Shown piece after piece: positions 19,594-27,631 of a stretch of DNA of 64,000 nt (positions within the stretch are counted from its first letter, which is position 1; each line of letters starts with the position of its first letter). The position numbers and the translations under genes were made by a program. This stretch comes from Bacteroidales bacterium (GTDB lineage Bacteria; Bacteroidota; Bacteroidia; Bacteroidales; Tenuifilaceae). The notes beneath the pieces are model-generated. The model was given only the letters and a program-made list of their open reading frames with translations. It was not told where the DNA came from and did no database searches. The stretch is from positions 86,772 through 150,771 of the forward strand of contig JACABB010000006.1 in the NCBI GenBank assembly GCA_013376985.1, given 5' to 3'.

Positions 19594-20871
19594 ATGAAAA
19601 AAATTCTTTACACAGCACTACTATTGGTGTATTCAACTTTGAGTTTTTCTCAAGTTGTTTTTGATGAATGGTTTTTACCAAAGGCATTGAGAATTGATTA
19701 CTTCCTAGCAGGTGATTCTCAAAAGCAAAATATTTTTCTTGATGGCTTAAAAGAAGAGCCCTACTGGAGTGGATCTCCTAATTCATTAATAGATCCGTTT
19801 AATTACGGATCATATAGAGTAGAGGTTAAAGATAAGGAAACTAAAAAATTAATCTACACAAGAGGTTTTTGTACGCTTTTTCAGGAATGGCAAACAACTG
19901 ATGAGGCTAAAGTTAACGCCAAAGCATTTGAACAGGTAACTAGAATTCCATACCCCAAAAAACAAGTTAATGTTGAGTTTAAAGCACGACAAAAAGATGG
20001 TGTTTTCACCTCTCTCTACAATTTTGATATCGATCCTGCAAGCATCTTCATAAGTCGCGAAGATGTTGTTAAATACCCCGTTGAACAGATTGTTAATAAT
20101 GGTAAAACTGAGCAAATGCTCGATATCACTTTTATTGCAGAAGGTTATACCCAAGCGCAAATGAAATCCTTTAAGGAGGATGTAAAGCGAATGTATGATT
20201 ATATTATTACTCAGGAACCCTTTATTCGCTATAAAGACAAAGTAAATGTTTGGGCTGTTGAATCACCATCGGAGCAATCTGGTCCTGTTAATCCCGGTAA
20301 AAATATTTGGCATAGAACCCCTGCAGGAACTTCTTTCTATACATTTGGAACTGACAGATATTTGACCACTTTGAAATTCAAATCCGTTATGGATATTGCT
20401 GCCAATGCGCCAGGAGACATTGTTTATATTTTGGTTAATTCTACTGAATATGGTGGGGGTGGAGTATATAACCATTATAATGTTTCAACGGCAGGGCATC
20501 CTTTATCGAATAAAGTATTTATACATGAATTCGGACATGGTTTAGCCGGTTTAGCCGATGAATACTATTCTTCAGAAGTTGCGTATTCTGAATTCTACCC
20601 ACTTGGAGTCGAGCCCTGGGAGCCCAACATAACAACATTAGTTAACTTTGATTCGAAGTGGAAGAGTATGATTGAATCGGGTACGCCAATACCAACTCCT
20701 GCTGATGATAGTTTTAAAACCAAAATTGGTGTTTTTGAAGGAGGTGGTTATGTGAGTAAGGGTGTTTATCGCCCAGCGTTTAATTGTAGGATGAAAAGCA
20801 ATCAGGCAACTGGATTCTGCCCTGTTTGTGTAAAGGCAATAGAAAATGCTATAAAATATTATACAGAATAG
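19594..20871 (+). CDS. IgA-peptidase M64 family metalloprotease, exported
   Basis: The 425-residue protein has a signal peptide (MKKILYTALLLVYSTLSFS), an N-terminal beta domain and a peptidase domain with the zinc motif H311-E312-F-G-H315 followed by GLAGLADEYY, the hallmark of the M64 family common in Bacteroidota. The family name comes from a Clostridium IgA protease, but substrates of most members are unknown. An entry motif LDITFIAEGYT and a late Cys-rich CRMKSNQATGFCPVC also fit the family. Secreted to the periplasm or outside. Confidence 0.88.
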   Translation: MKKILYTALLLVYSTLSFSQVVFDEWFLPKALRIDYFLAGDSQKQNIFLDGLKEEPYWSGSPNSLIDPFNYGSYRVEVKDKETKKLIYTRGFCTLFQEWQTTDEAKVNAKAFEQVTRIPYPKKQVNVEFKARQKDGVFTSLYNFDIDPASIFISREDVVKYPVEQIVNNGKTEQMLDITFIAEGYTQAQMKSFKEDVKRMYDYIITQEPFIRYKDKVNVWAVESPSEQSGPVNPGKNIWHRTPAGTSFYTFGTDRYLTTLKFKSVMDIAANAPGDIVYILVNSTEYGGGGVYNHYNVSTAGHPLSNKVFIHEFGHGLAGLADEYYSSEVAYSEFYPLGVEPWEPNITTLVNFDSKWKSMIESGTPIPTPADDSFKTKIGVFEGGGYVSKGVYRPAFNCRMKSNQATGFCPVCVKAIENAIKYYTE

Positions 20872-20890
20872 AAAGGGTAATAAACGATTA

Positions 20891-20911
20891 ACGGCTGGAT
20901 TATCCAGCCGT
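20891..20911. terminator. Bidirectional terminator between M64 peptidase and DUF3127 gene
   Basis: Perfect 9-bp stem ACGGCTGGA / TCCAGCCGT with a TTA loop, T-rich on the + strand and A-rich before it. It separates two convergent genes and can serve both. Confidence 0.85.
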
Positions 20912-20917
20912 TTTCAT

Positions 20918-21295
20918 TTAAAATGGGAGATCATCCGTTGGTTCAAATTTATTTGATGGATCAAGGAATGGGGGAAGAAATTCATCTGTTGGCATTGGTG
21001 GTAGATCATTGTTTTTCGAAGAGTTTGCCTTTTCAATTCTCCAAGCCTTAACATCTGTATACCACTTACCATTAAACTCCCGAGATTCGACATTAATGCT
21101 CGCCTTTAAAGTTTCTCCAATAGCAATATTATCAAGTTCTTTGGCTTTATCACCCCAAAGAGAGATGCATAATTTTTTGGGAAATTGCTCTTGGGTTTCG
21201 ATTATGAAATCTTGCTTTATCCAAGTTCCATTTTTCCCTTGTCCGCTCTGTTGCTGCAATTTTGCAACCAATTTTCCACTTATTTCAAGACTCAT
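20918..21295 (-). CDS. DUF3127 family OB-fold protein with SSB-like acidic tail
   Basis: The 125-residue protein shows one small beta-barrel-like domain (SLEISGKLVAKLQQQSGQGKNG, WIKQDFIIETQEQFPKKL, ISLWGDKA, VESREFNGKWYTDVKAWRIE), typical of DUF3127. It is followed by a Pro/Asp-rich disordered tail ending DDLPF, like the C-terminal peptide by which single-stranded DNA-binding protein recruits partners (DDDIPF in E. coli). A nucleic-acid-binding role is therefore plausible but unproven. Confidence 0.75.
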   Translation of the reverse strand: MSLEISGKLVAKLQQQSGQGKNGTWIKQDFIIETQEQFPKKLCISLWGDKAKELDNIAIGETLKASINVESREFNGKWYTDVKAWRIEKANSSKNNDLPPMPTDEFLPPFLDPSNKFEPTDDLPF

Positions 21296-21314
21296 AGCAA
21301 ATAATTTGATTTTG

Positions 21315-21349
21315 AAAAAACAGCCAGATGGCTAATGCACATCTGGCTG
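21315..21349 (-). terminator. Terminator after the FKBP gene
   Basis: CAGCCAGATG (21321-21330) pairs with CATCTGGCTG (21340-21349). On the minus strand the hairpin is followed by a run of T residues. It lies just after the FKBP lipoprotein stop and before the DUF3127 start. Confidence 0.85.
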
Positions 21350-21372
21350 GTAAGCTGTAAGGTTAAGTTTTA

Positions 21373-22068
21373 TTATTTGGTAGGTTGTTTAACAATTTCA
21401 AGAAATTCAATCTCGAAAATAAGAATCTGATTTGGTCCAATTGGGCCACCACCTCTTTCGCCGTAAGCGAGTTTTGCGGGTATCCATAGCATGAATTTTG
21501 TACCTACTTTCATTTTTGATATACCCAAAGACCATCCACGAATTACACCATTTAGAGGGAATTGTGCAGGTTCATTGCGTTTGTATGATGAATCAAACTC
21601 CGTTCCATCAATTAAAGTACCTTTATAGTTAACCTTAACTACATCAGTTTCTTTAGGAAGTGGCCCAGTTCCATCTTGAAGTATTTTATACTGAATCCCC
21701 GATGTATCAACTACTACTCCTTCTTTTTTTGCATTCTCATCTAAGAATTTCTTACCTTCTTCAAGGTTTTTTTGTCCTAGTTTTTTTTGCTGTTTTGCAA
21801 GATACTTTTGGATAACTTCCATCGATTTTTCAGCAGTCATCATATCTTTTTTGCCTTCTCTAACATCGGAAAGGCCATTAGCAACAGCTAAAACGTTTAA
21901 ATCTTCAATTTTACTATTCTTAATATTATAACCCATGTTAACACCTATTGCATAACTTAAGCTATCGCTTGGGGTTTTAATATCAACTTTTCCTATTTTC
22001 TTGCTATTGCAGCCCGATATTATTACAGCCATGCTGATAAGGGCTAATGTGGATTTCAAAAATTTCAT
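21373..22068 (-). CDS. FKBP-type peptidyl-prolyl isomerase lipoprotein
   Basis: The ATG at 22068 is preferred over the TTG at 22074. The roughly 231-residue protein has a lipobox (IISGC), an N-terminal FKBP dimerisation domain (SDSLSYAIGVNMGYNIKN), a long helix, and a C-terminal FKBP domain (VKVNYKGTLIDGTEFDSSY, VIRGWSLGI, WIPAKLAYGERG, ILIFEIEFLEI). It would catalyse proline isomerisation and chaperone folding in the periplasm, like FkpA or Mip. Terminated by its own hairpin. Confidence 0.9.
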   Translation of the reverse strand: MKFLKSTLALISMAVIISGCNSKKIGKVDIKTPSDSLSYAIGVNMGYNIKNSKIEDLNVLAVANGLSDVREGKKDMMTAEKSMEVIQKYLAKQQKKLGQKNLEEGKKFLDENAKKEGVVVDTSGIQYKILQDGTGPLPKETDVVKVNYKGTLIDGTEFDSSYKRNEPAQFPLNGVIRGWSLGISKMKVGTKFMLWIPAKLAYGERGGGPIGPNQILIFEIEFLEIVKQPTK

Positions 22069-22221
22069 AATCAATTAGTTAGAATTTTATGTTTTGCTAT
22101 TTATAAATTTAAAATAGATGCGAATATAGCTAATTGGTAAATACTATTTGCGTAATAACAAATATTTTAATAAAAATTAAGAGATTGGCAATGGTTTGAT
22201 AGGTTGATGTATAAACAGTTA

Positions 22222-22881
22222 TCATTTAATGGCTCTTACCATATGTCTTTTCCCTAAAGGACCGGGAAGTCGGCTAACAATATAACCCGCTTCACGTAGT
22301 GCTTGTTTAACAATTCCTTTTGAACAGTAAGTGACAATAATTCCATTAGGTTCAGTAGCTTGATATAGTTTCTTGAAAATATCGCATGTCCACATTTCTG
22401 GTTGATCATCAGGAGCAAAGGCATCAAAGTAAATTAAGTTATATCTATCTGTAAGATTTAGACTTATAAAATCTGCAGTCATTTTTTTTAGATAAAAAAA
22501 ATCGTTTATAAGTTCTTCCTCATTCCAATTAGCCTTGATAATTTTATCCCAATTTTCTATATCACTAGAGTTTAGAAAGGAAGTGTAATTTAGTTTTAAA
22601 AGGAGATCTTCATCTAATGGGTATAAATCAATACCAGTGTATCTGGTTAAGTGTTTGGTAATTTTAGCGCTGGATGCAGTTAATGTTGCATTAAGACCCG
22701 TGCCAAAACCAATTTCAAGAATACTAATTTTGTTCAATTCGATGTAATCAAATCCGTTTTTTATAAAAACATGAAAAGATTCCTGAATTGCGCCATTCGT
22801 AGAGTGGTAATGTGCATTATGCCGCTCTGAGTGGAGTGTATGCGAACCATCATTCGTTGATATTATTTTAACTGATGTCAT
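22222..22881 (-). CDS. mnmD: tRNA mnm5s2U34 methyltransferase MnmD
   Basis: The start at 22881 (MTSVKIISTNDGSHTLHSE) is chosen because family members begin close to this DGSxTL sequence; an upstream in-frame start at 22935 would add an unrelated tail. The protein carries the SAM site EIGFGTGLNA, the FDAFAPDDQPEMW motif and the C-terminal GPLGKRHMVRA that mark the methyltransferase half of MnmC. A stand-alone MnmD without the FAD oxidase half is usual in Bacteroidota. It methylates nm5s2U at the tRNA wobble position. Confidence 0.88.
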   Translation of the reverse strand: MTSVKIISTNDGSHTLHSERHNAHYHSTNGAIQESFHVFIKNGFDYIELNKISILEIGFGTGLNATLTASSAKITKHLTRYTGIDLYPLDEDLLLKLNYTSFLNSSDIENWDKIIKANWNEEELINDFFYLKKMTADFISLNLTDRYNLIYFDAFAPDDQPEMWTCDIFKKLYQATEPNGIIVTYCSKGIVKQALREAGYIVSRLPGPLGKRHMVRAIK

Positions 22882-23713
22882 TTTTATATTAAAAAAGGTA
22901 ATATTTGTGCTGATTAAAATGAATGGAATAGTCAATTTTGTTTTAGAATATAATTAAACCTTGTGGTTAGATATACCTCTAAAAGAAAGAACTATAGAGA
23001 GACGAAAGTTAAAGATTTAATTCGGAAAGGAGGTGTGAAGTTGGATGAAAAAAGAATTACTAACCAATTTCTACGTGTTAACTTGTGTAAAAAAGATAAT
23101 AAAACGGGTTAGAATATATTGATTGTCATTAGGTGTATGGATACAGATTATGCATTGAATCTTGATTTTAAACTTGTTTGGACTGTAGATGGTTGAAAGG
23201 ATGGAGTTGAAAAAAACAGAAAAATAATTTTGATGTTTCATTAAAAATCATTAAATATGCTCAAGATTCAGGCTTAAATTTAACCGACTTGACTTTTACA
23301 TCATTAAATGATTCAAAAAAGAATATAGAATAACTAGATTTGTCTTAAAATATATCTTTAAGATATATAAATGTTCATAAAGTTATTACCTTTGTATTTC
23401 ATTTAAAGTAAATTTTAGTTGATTGTTAATTAATTATTTTGCATTAATAGGTTACGTTATTTTGTTCTTTTTTAGATTTTTTAGAAATGTTTTTTTGATT
23501 ATAGTTTTTAATGCCTTTGCTAAATAGATATATTTCAATATGTTTTTTGAGTATCAATTAAAAAATGTTAATCTATCGCTATTGTCAATTAATCAAAATA
23601 AATAACTTTTTTGATACATTTGTTAAGTTTTGAGGTATAATCTATCATTATTAAAAGCAATATTGTTTTTGAAAAAATTGTAATCAGTTATTTGATTAAA
23701 GTATACCAACAAA
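22882..23713. other. 832-bp AT-rich intergenic region with short decayed-looking frames
   Basis: No convincing gene. Short peptides appear in shifting frames, for example an AGGAGG-preceded piece near 23026-23110 and a 35-residue piece near 23225-23330 with SGLNLTDLTFTSLNDSKKN, broken by stops. They could be the debris of an old gene, but I cannot name it. The last 300 bp are very AT-rich and form the leader of the AAA+ regulator. Confidence 0.45.
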
Positions 23714-25612
23714 ATGGGACGTAGAAAAAAAAATGTTGTGGCTGAAGAAACGAAGGAAAAATTTAGCCGCGAAGAATTAGAAATAATGGTTTTTAAGAAG
23801 AGAATCTTAACTGGAAAAGAGGTTCAGGAAAGGTTTGACAAATCAGCATTTTTGATAAAAGTTGCTGAAAAAAGCATTAGCCGTCTAACAGATTATTTTA
23901 ATAAATTTAATCATCTTGTTTTTATTGCTGATGCCGAGGGCTGCATCGTTCATAAATGGGGGAATGAAAAACTTAATGCTTCTTTAGAGGAAAACTTTAT
24001 AATAGCAGGAACATATCCCAATGAGGATTCAATACTTGCGAAAGCGGTTGGTGGAGCAATAATTGCTGGAAAATCCTTTAGAGTTGATGGTAAATCGTTA
24101 GTTCAACCGTTTGAAGAGGAATGGACAGCTATTGGTGTTCCTATTTGCGATGCAGAGGGAATCACGCTTGGGGCAATTGTCTTTTTGGCCGCTAAGTCCT
24201 ATGTTTCTGATCATACAATACTTCTTACGCAATTAGTTACCGATGTGATTAACCAGTATCTTGTTTTTGTTAAGAAGGAACATAATTATAGATTAGTAAT
24301 AGATTACCATAATTCGGTTTATAATCAGCACCCATACGCCAATGTAACGATAGATAATAATGGGCTTATAACAAATATAAGCCGACAAGCGGCGATATTT
24401 TTTGGTGTTTTAGAGAACGAACTTATAGGTACTAGCCTATCCAATATTTTTCCAGGTTGGGAAGATATTTGGTTGCGTATAAGGCAAGGTGTTAAGGTTG
24501 AGAATATTAATATCGATTTATGTAATGTTCCTGGAACCACCGAATATCTTCTTAGCGTTGCACCAATTTTCCTATCCGATGCAACACTTAATGGAGCTAT
24601 TTTGGCTTTTCGTGATTTGAAAAAAGTTAATAATGTTGTTAATAGGTATACTGGAAGTTGGGCTTCATATAATTTTAAAGATATAATTGGGATTTCTGTT
24701 CCAATCAAAAAAACCATAGAACTTGCTAAAAAAATTGCTAATGAAACATCTCCAGTTCTTATAACCGGTGAAGTTGGTATCGGAAAAGAGGTTTTTGCCC
24801 AAGCAATACATAATGCAAGTATAAGAAGCGAGAATGGTTTCGTCAAAATATCCCTACAATCAATACCAAGAAATGAACAAGAATGTGAACTATTCGGCTT
24901 CGAAGAAGGTGTATTTCCTGGGGTAAAGCGAGTAGCACAGCCAGGTAAGTTTGAATTGGCACATGGTGGCACATTGTATCTTGACGAAATAAATTGTTTA
25001 CCTCTTGAATTGCAAGACAAATTACTGTCGGCGATTAGAAAAGGAATTATAACAAGAGTGGGTGGAAATAAGCAGATTAAGATTGATGTTCGGGTTATAG
25101 CATCAACAAGTAAGGATCTTCGAAACCTAATTCAAGAAGAGAAATTTAAACTTGATTTGTTCTACATACTTACAGAAAATCCTTTAGCAATACCTCCTTT
25201 AAGAGAACGTAGGCATGATGTACCCCTATTTATTAAGTATTATTTGCAAGTTAAAGCTCGTGAACTAGGAAAGAATGAGCCCGAATTACCTAAGAAGATT
25301 GTGAGAATTTTGGCTCGATATGAGTGGCCTCAAAATATTAGAGAACTTGCTAAATTTATTGAATACGTTGTTAGCGTTGATGGAAAGATTGGCCATGATG
25401 TTAAGAATGAGCGTGAATTCAAGAAAAAATACCTCTTTAGCCAACAACGAGAGGCTGTTGATGGCATCAGAACTATTGAAGAACTTGAAAAAGAGGCAAT
25501 TATTGATGCACTTAGAATTATGAAGGGAAATATGAGTAAAGCAACTAGAAAGTTAGGAATTAGCCGTAATACTCTTTATTTGAAATGTAAACGTTATGGA
25601 ATAGATATTTAG
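23714..25612 (+). CDS. GAF-PAS-AAA+ transcription regulator (AcoR/sigma-54 activator-like) with altered GAFTGA loop
   Basis: The 632-residue protein has a GAF-like domain (about 60-195), a PAS domain (about 205-310; HPYANVTIDNNGLITNISR), a sigma-54-type AAA+ domain (about 325-560) and a Fis-type helix-turn-helix (about 590-632; ATRKLGISRNTLYLKCKRYG). Walker A is GEVGIGKE and Walker B is GGTLYLDEI, so ATP hydrolysis seems intact. The sigma-54 contact loop, normally GAFTGA, reads GVFPGV, with Pro for the key Thr. Related regulators with a changed loop can act independently of sigma-54. Targets are unknown. Confidence 0.88.
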   Translation: MGRRKKNVVAEETKEKFSREELEIMVFKKRILTGKEVQERFDKSAFLIKVAEKSISRLTDYFNKFNHLVFIADAEGCIVHKWGNEKLNASLEENFIIAGTYPNEDSILAKAVGGAIIAGKSFRVDGKSLVQPFEEEWTAIGVPICDAEGITLGAIVFLAAKSYVSDHTILLTQLVTDVINQYLVFVKKEHNYRLVIDYHNSVYNQHPYANVTIDNNGLITNISRQAAIFFGVLENELIGTSLSNIFPGWEDIWLRIRQGVKVENINIDLCNVPGTTEYLLSVAPIFLSDATLNGAILAFRDLKKVNNVVNRYTGSWASYNFKDIIGISVPIKKTIELAKKIANETSPVLITGEVGIGKEVFAQAIHNASIRSENGFVKISLQSIPRNEQECELFGFEEGVFPGVKRVAQPGKFELAHGGTLYLDEINCLPLELQDKLLSAIRKGIITRVGGNKQIKIDVRVIASTSKDLRNLIQEEKFKLDLFYILTENPLAIPPLRERRHDVPLFIKYYLQVKARELGKNEPELPKKIVRILARYEWPQNIRELAKFIEYVVSVDGKIGHDVKNEREFKKKYLFSQQREAVDGIRTIEELEKEAIIDALRIMKGNMSKATRKLGISRNTLYLKCKRYGIDI

Positions 25613-25633
25613 TTTACGTAATATTTTTATTTG

Positions 25634-25667
25634 AGCCTATGGATTTTAGTATTCATAGGCTTTTTTC
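25634..25667 (+). terminator. Terminator after the AAA+ regulator
   Basis: AGCCTATG (25634-25641) pairs with CATAGGCT (25654-25661), followed by six T residues, about 20 bp after the stop. Confidence 0.85.
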
Positions 25668-25845
25668 TAGTGTACACGGTTCAAGGAACAGGAAGAAGTA
25701 GAGCGTAACATGCTTTTTACCCTATTTCCTCTATCATTCATAAGAATTCCGAGCATATAATGGCTACTTGACTGCAACCTATCAATTTCCATTGATTTAA
25801 TATATTGTATTTCAGCATAGGCTAGTTTATTTCTATTGTGTTATG

Positions 25846-26247
25846 TTATTCCCAAATTGTATTCAAGTAAGTAATTGTTTGGATATTTTTTAATTGCTTG
25901 GCAATACAATCGAGTTGATTTTTTTGATTTCCTAAATAATCAAAAGCAGAACCTTTAAGTACAAATGCTTCAATAATTCGGGTTGATTTTAAACTAATTA
26001 CTCTATTACAGTACTTTATCGTGTTTTTAAAATCATTAAGGATTTGGTATGTATAGGCCACTTCATAGTTTGCATCCGAAGATTTCTTGTTAATTGTGAG
26101 TGCTTTTTTGTATTCCAAAATGGCTAAATCCGGATTTCCAATAGTCCTTAATTTGCTCCCATTTTGAATTAAACTATCAATGTTTTGAGAAAAACTTAAA
26201 TGTGATAAAAGAAATATTGTGAATAGGGCAGAGTAAGGCTTAATCAT
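25846..26247 (-). CDS. Small exported TPR protein
   Basis: The ATG at 26247 gives a proper signal peptide (MIKPYSALFTIFLLSHLSFS); the frame upstream to 26298 is less likely. The roughly 133-residue protein has two to three tetratricopeptide-like helical pairs (GNPDLAILEYKKALTINKK, KNTIKYCNRVISLKS). No catalytic motif. Probably periplasmic. Role unknown. Confidence 0.6.
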   Translation of the reverse strand: MIKPYSALFTIFLLSHLSFSQNIDSLIQNGSKLRTIGNPDLAILEYKKALTINKKSSDANYEVAYTYQILNDFKNTIKYCNRVISLKSTRIIEAFVLKGSAFDYLGNQKNQLDCIAKQLKNIQTITYLNTIWE

Positions 26248-26673
26248 ATGATAAGTTTTGATAAAAATATAAATAATTAATCGTATTTCATAAAACACAA
26301 TAAATCAGCAACATATGCATGAAACTATTTTCCTATTAAATCATTCTAAAAATTATGCTATGATAGGATAGTGTAATTTGGTTTTCACAGGTCTAATATA
26401 TAGAAAAGCAATAGTTAAATCGTTTACTTTGAATACCTTGAGATCAATGATAATTTAGTTGAAAGTTTGTGAATACTTAACTAAAGGGATTTATTTAAAC
26501 AACGTGAAAGGATGAAACACCTATGTTGTGAACTAAAGCAAGAGGAGATGAATCGAGTTTACGAACTGAACTAGGTCAATAAAATAAGGGTATTCCATAA
26601 TTGTAATTTATAAACGGTTAATGTAATATTTTCATCTTACTATAAATCAATTGTATAACTTAAAATTACTCTT
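26248..26673. other. Intergenic region without a gene
   Basis: This stretch of about 425 bp between divergent genes is AT-rich with stops in all frames. I see no tRNA, hairpin terminator or repeat in it. It should contain promoters for both flanking genes. Confidence 0.5.
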
Positions 26674-27357
26674 ATGAAAACAAAACTAAAAGTTAGTTTA
26701 ATTGCCATCGTTTGCTTAAACTATGTGCAATTATTTTCGCAAGAACCTTGTAATGTCTTAAAAAACAACACGTTAAAAAAATATGAAAAAAAATGTAAGA
26801 AGGAACTTGCTAATGGAAAAGAACTAGCAACATGTATGGATAAGTATGAAGGAGATCTTAAAAATGGATTACCTGATGGTATAGGCAAGTATACTTGGTC
26901 TTCTGGGGATGTATATGAGGGTGGATGGAAAGAGGGAAAAAGGGATGGAGAGGGTAGGTATTCATTTAGAAAGGATGGTGTAGATAGCGTAAAAACTGGT
27001 ATATGGAAAGACGATAAGTTTATTAAAAAAATGGCTCTAACTCCCTATCGAATTATTAGATCTATGAGTGTTTCAAGATATACGGCTCAAAAGATTAAGA
27101 ATGGAAGTAGAGTGCTTTTTTTGTTTGAACAGAACGGGGTTTATGATACTTATGTATCAAATTTACGCTTTACAACAACTAGTGGAACAAACTATAGTCT
27201 TGGTATAAAACAGGGATTTGATAATGTTGAATTCCCTTTTAATTGTGTGGTGTCATATAGAACTAAGAATTCTTATAGAGTTAATCCAGTTGATGTTTCT
27301 TTCGAAATAGAAATAAAGGAACCGGGTTGTTGGGAGGTACATCTTACTACAAATTAA
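26674..27357 (+). CDS. MORN-repeat protein, exported
   Basis: The 227-residue protein starts with a signal peptide (to about residue 22, LFSQ). MORN-like repeats (YEGDLKNGLPDGIGKYTW, YEGGWKEGKRDGEGRYSF) occupy about residues 50-90. The C-terminal 110 residues are beta-rich without a recognised family. MORN repeats bind lipids or proteins in eukaryotes; bacterial roles are mostly unknown. Four Cys residues near the N-terminus could form disulfides. Confidence 0.7.
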   Translation: MKTKLKVSLIAIVCLNYVQLFSQEPCNVLKNNTLKKYEKKCKKELANGKELATCMDKYEGDLKNGLPDGIGKYTWSSGDVYEGGWKEGKRDGEGRYSFRKDGVDSVKTGIWKDDKFIKKMALTPYRIIRSMSVSRYTAQKIKNGSRVLFLFEQNGVYDTYVSNLRFTTTSGTNYSLGIKQGFDNVEFPFNCVVSYRTKNSYRVNPVDVSFEIEIKEPGCWEVHLTTN

Positions 27358-27381
27358 CCATATTAGGTTTTACTTATAAAA

Positions 27382-27409
27382 AGATGCTGGATTTCCAGCA
27401 TCTTTTTTT
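27382..27409 (+). terminator. Terminator after the MORN protein gene
   Basis: AGATGCTGG (27382-27390) pairs perfectly with CCAGCATCT (27395-27403) across an ATTT loop, followed by seven T residues, about 25 bp after the stop. Confidence 0.9.
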
Positions 27410-27493
27410 GTTTGATAACATTTGTTAGGTGGGGGTATTTATTCCCGTGTTAAATAGAATAATTCAAAAATTAAACATATTGTTATCTTTGTT

Positions 27494-27543
27494 GTTATTT
27501 AACTAAAATAGGGCAAAAGATACTTACTATTTGGTTAAATAAC
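27494..27543 (+). promoter_or_regulatory. Long inverted repeat in the TonB-receptor leader
   Basis: GTTATTTAAC at 27494-27503 is repeated as the perfect inverse GTTAAATAAC at 27534-27543. Inner bases (TAAAATAG / CTATTTG) extend the stem after one mismatch. It follows a TATCTTTG box (27484-27491) that could be a -7 element and lies about 90 bp before the GTG start. It could be a transcript hairpin or an operator. Confidence 0.45.
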
Positions 27544-27631
27544 AAAGTTCTTAATAACTAGATAGGGTTTCAAAAAAATATTTTTTATATTGTAAATTAG
27601 AGATTAAAACAAATTATTATATCAAATTCAC

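Noticed and set aside
24325-25020. A 231-codon open frame on the minus strand opposite the AAA+ regulator
   Set aside because: It lies fully inside a gene with clear domains. Its translation is Ser/Pro-rich with no family features, as expected from reading the opposite strand of a coding region.
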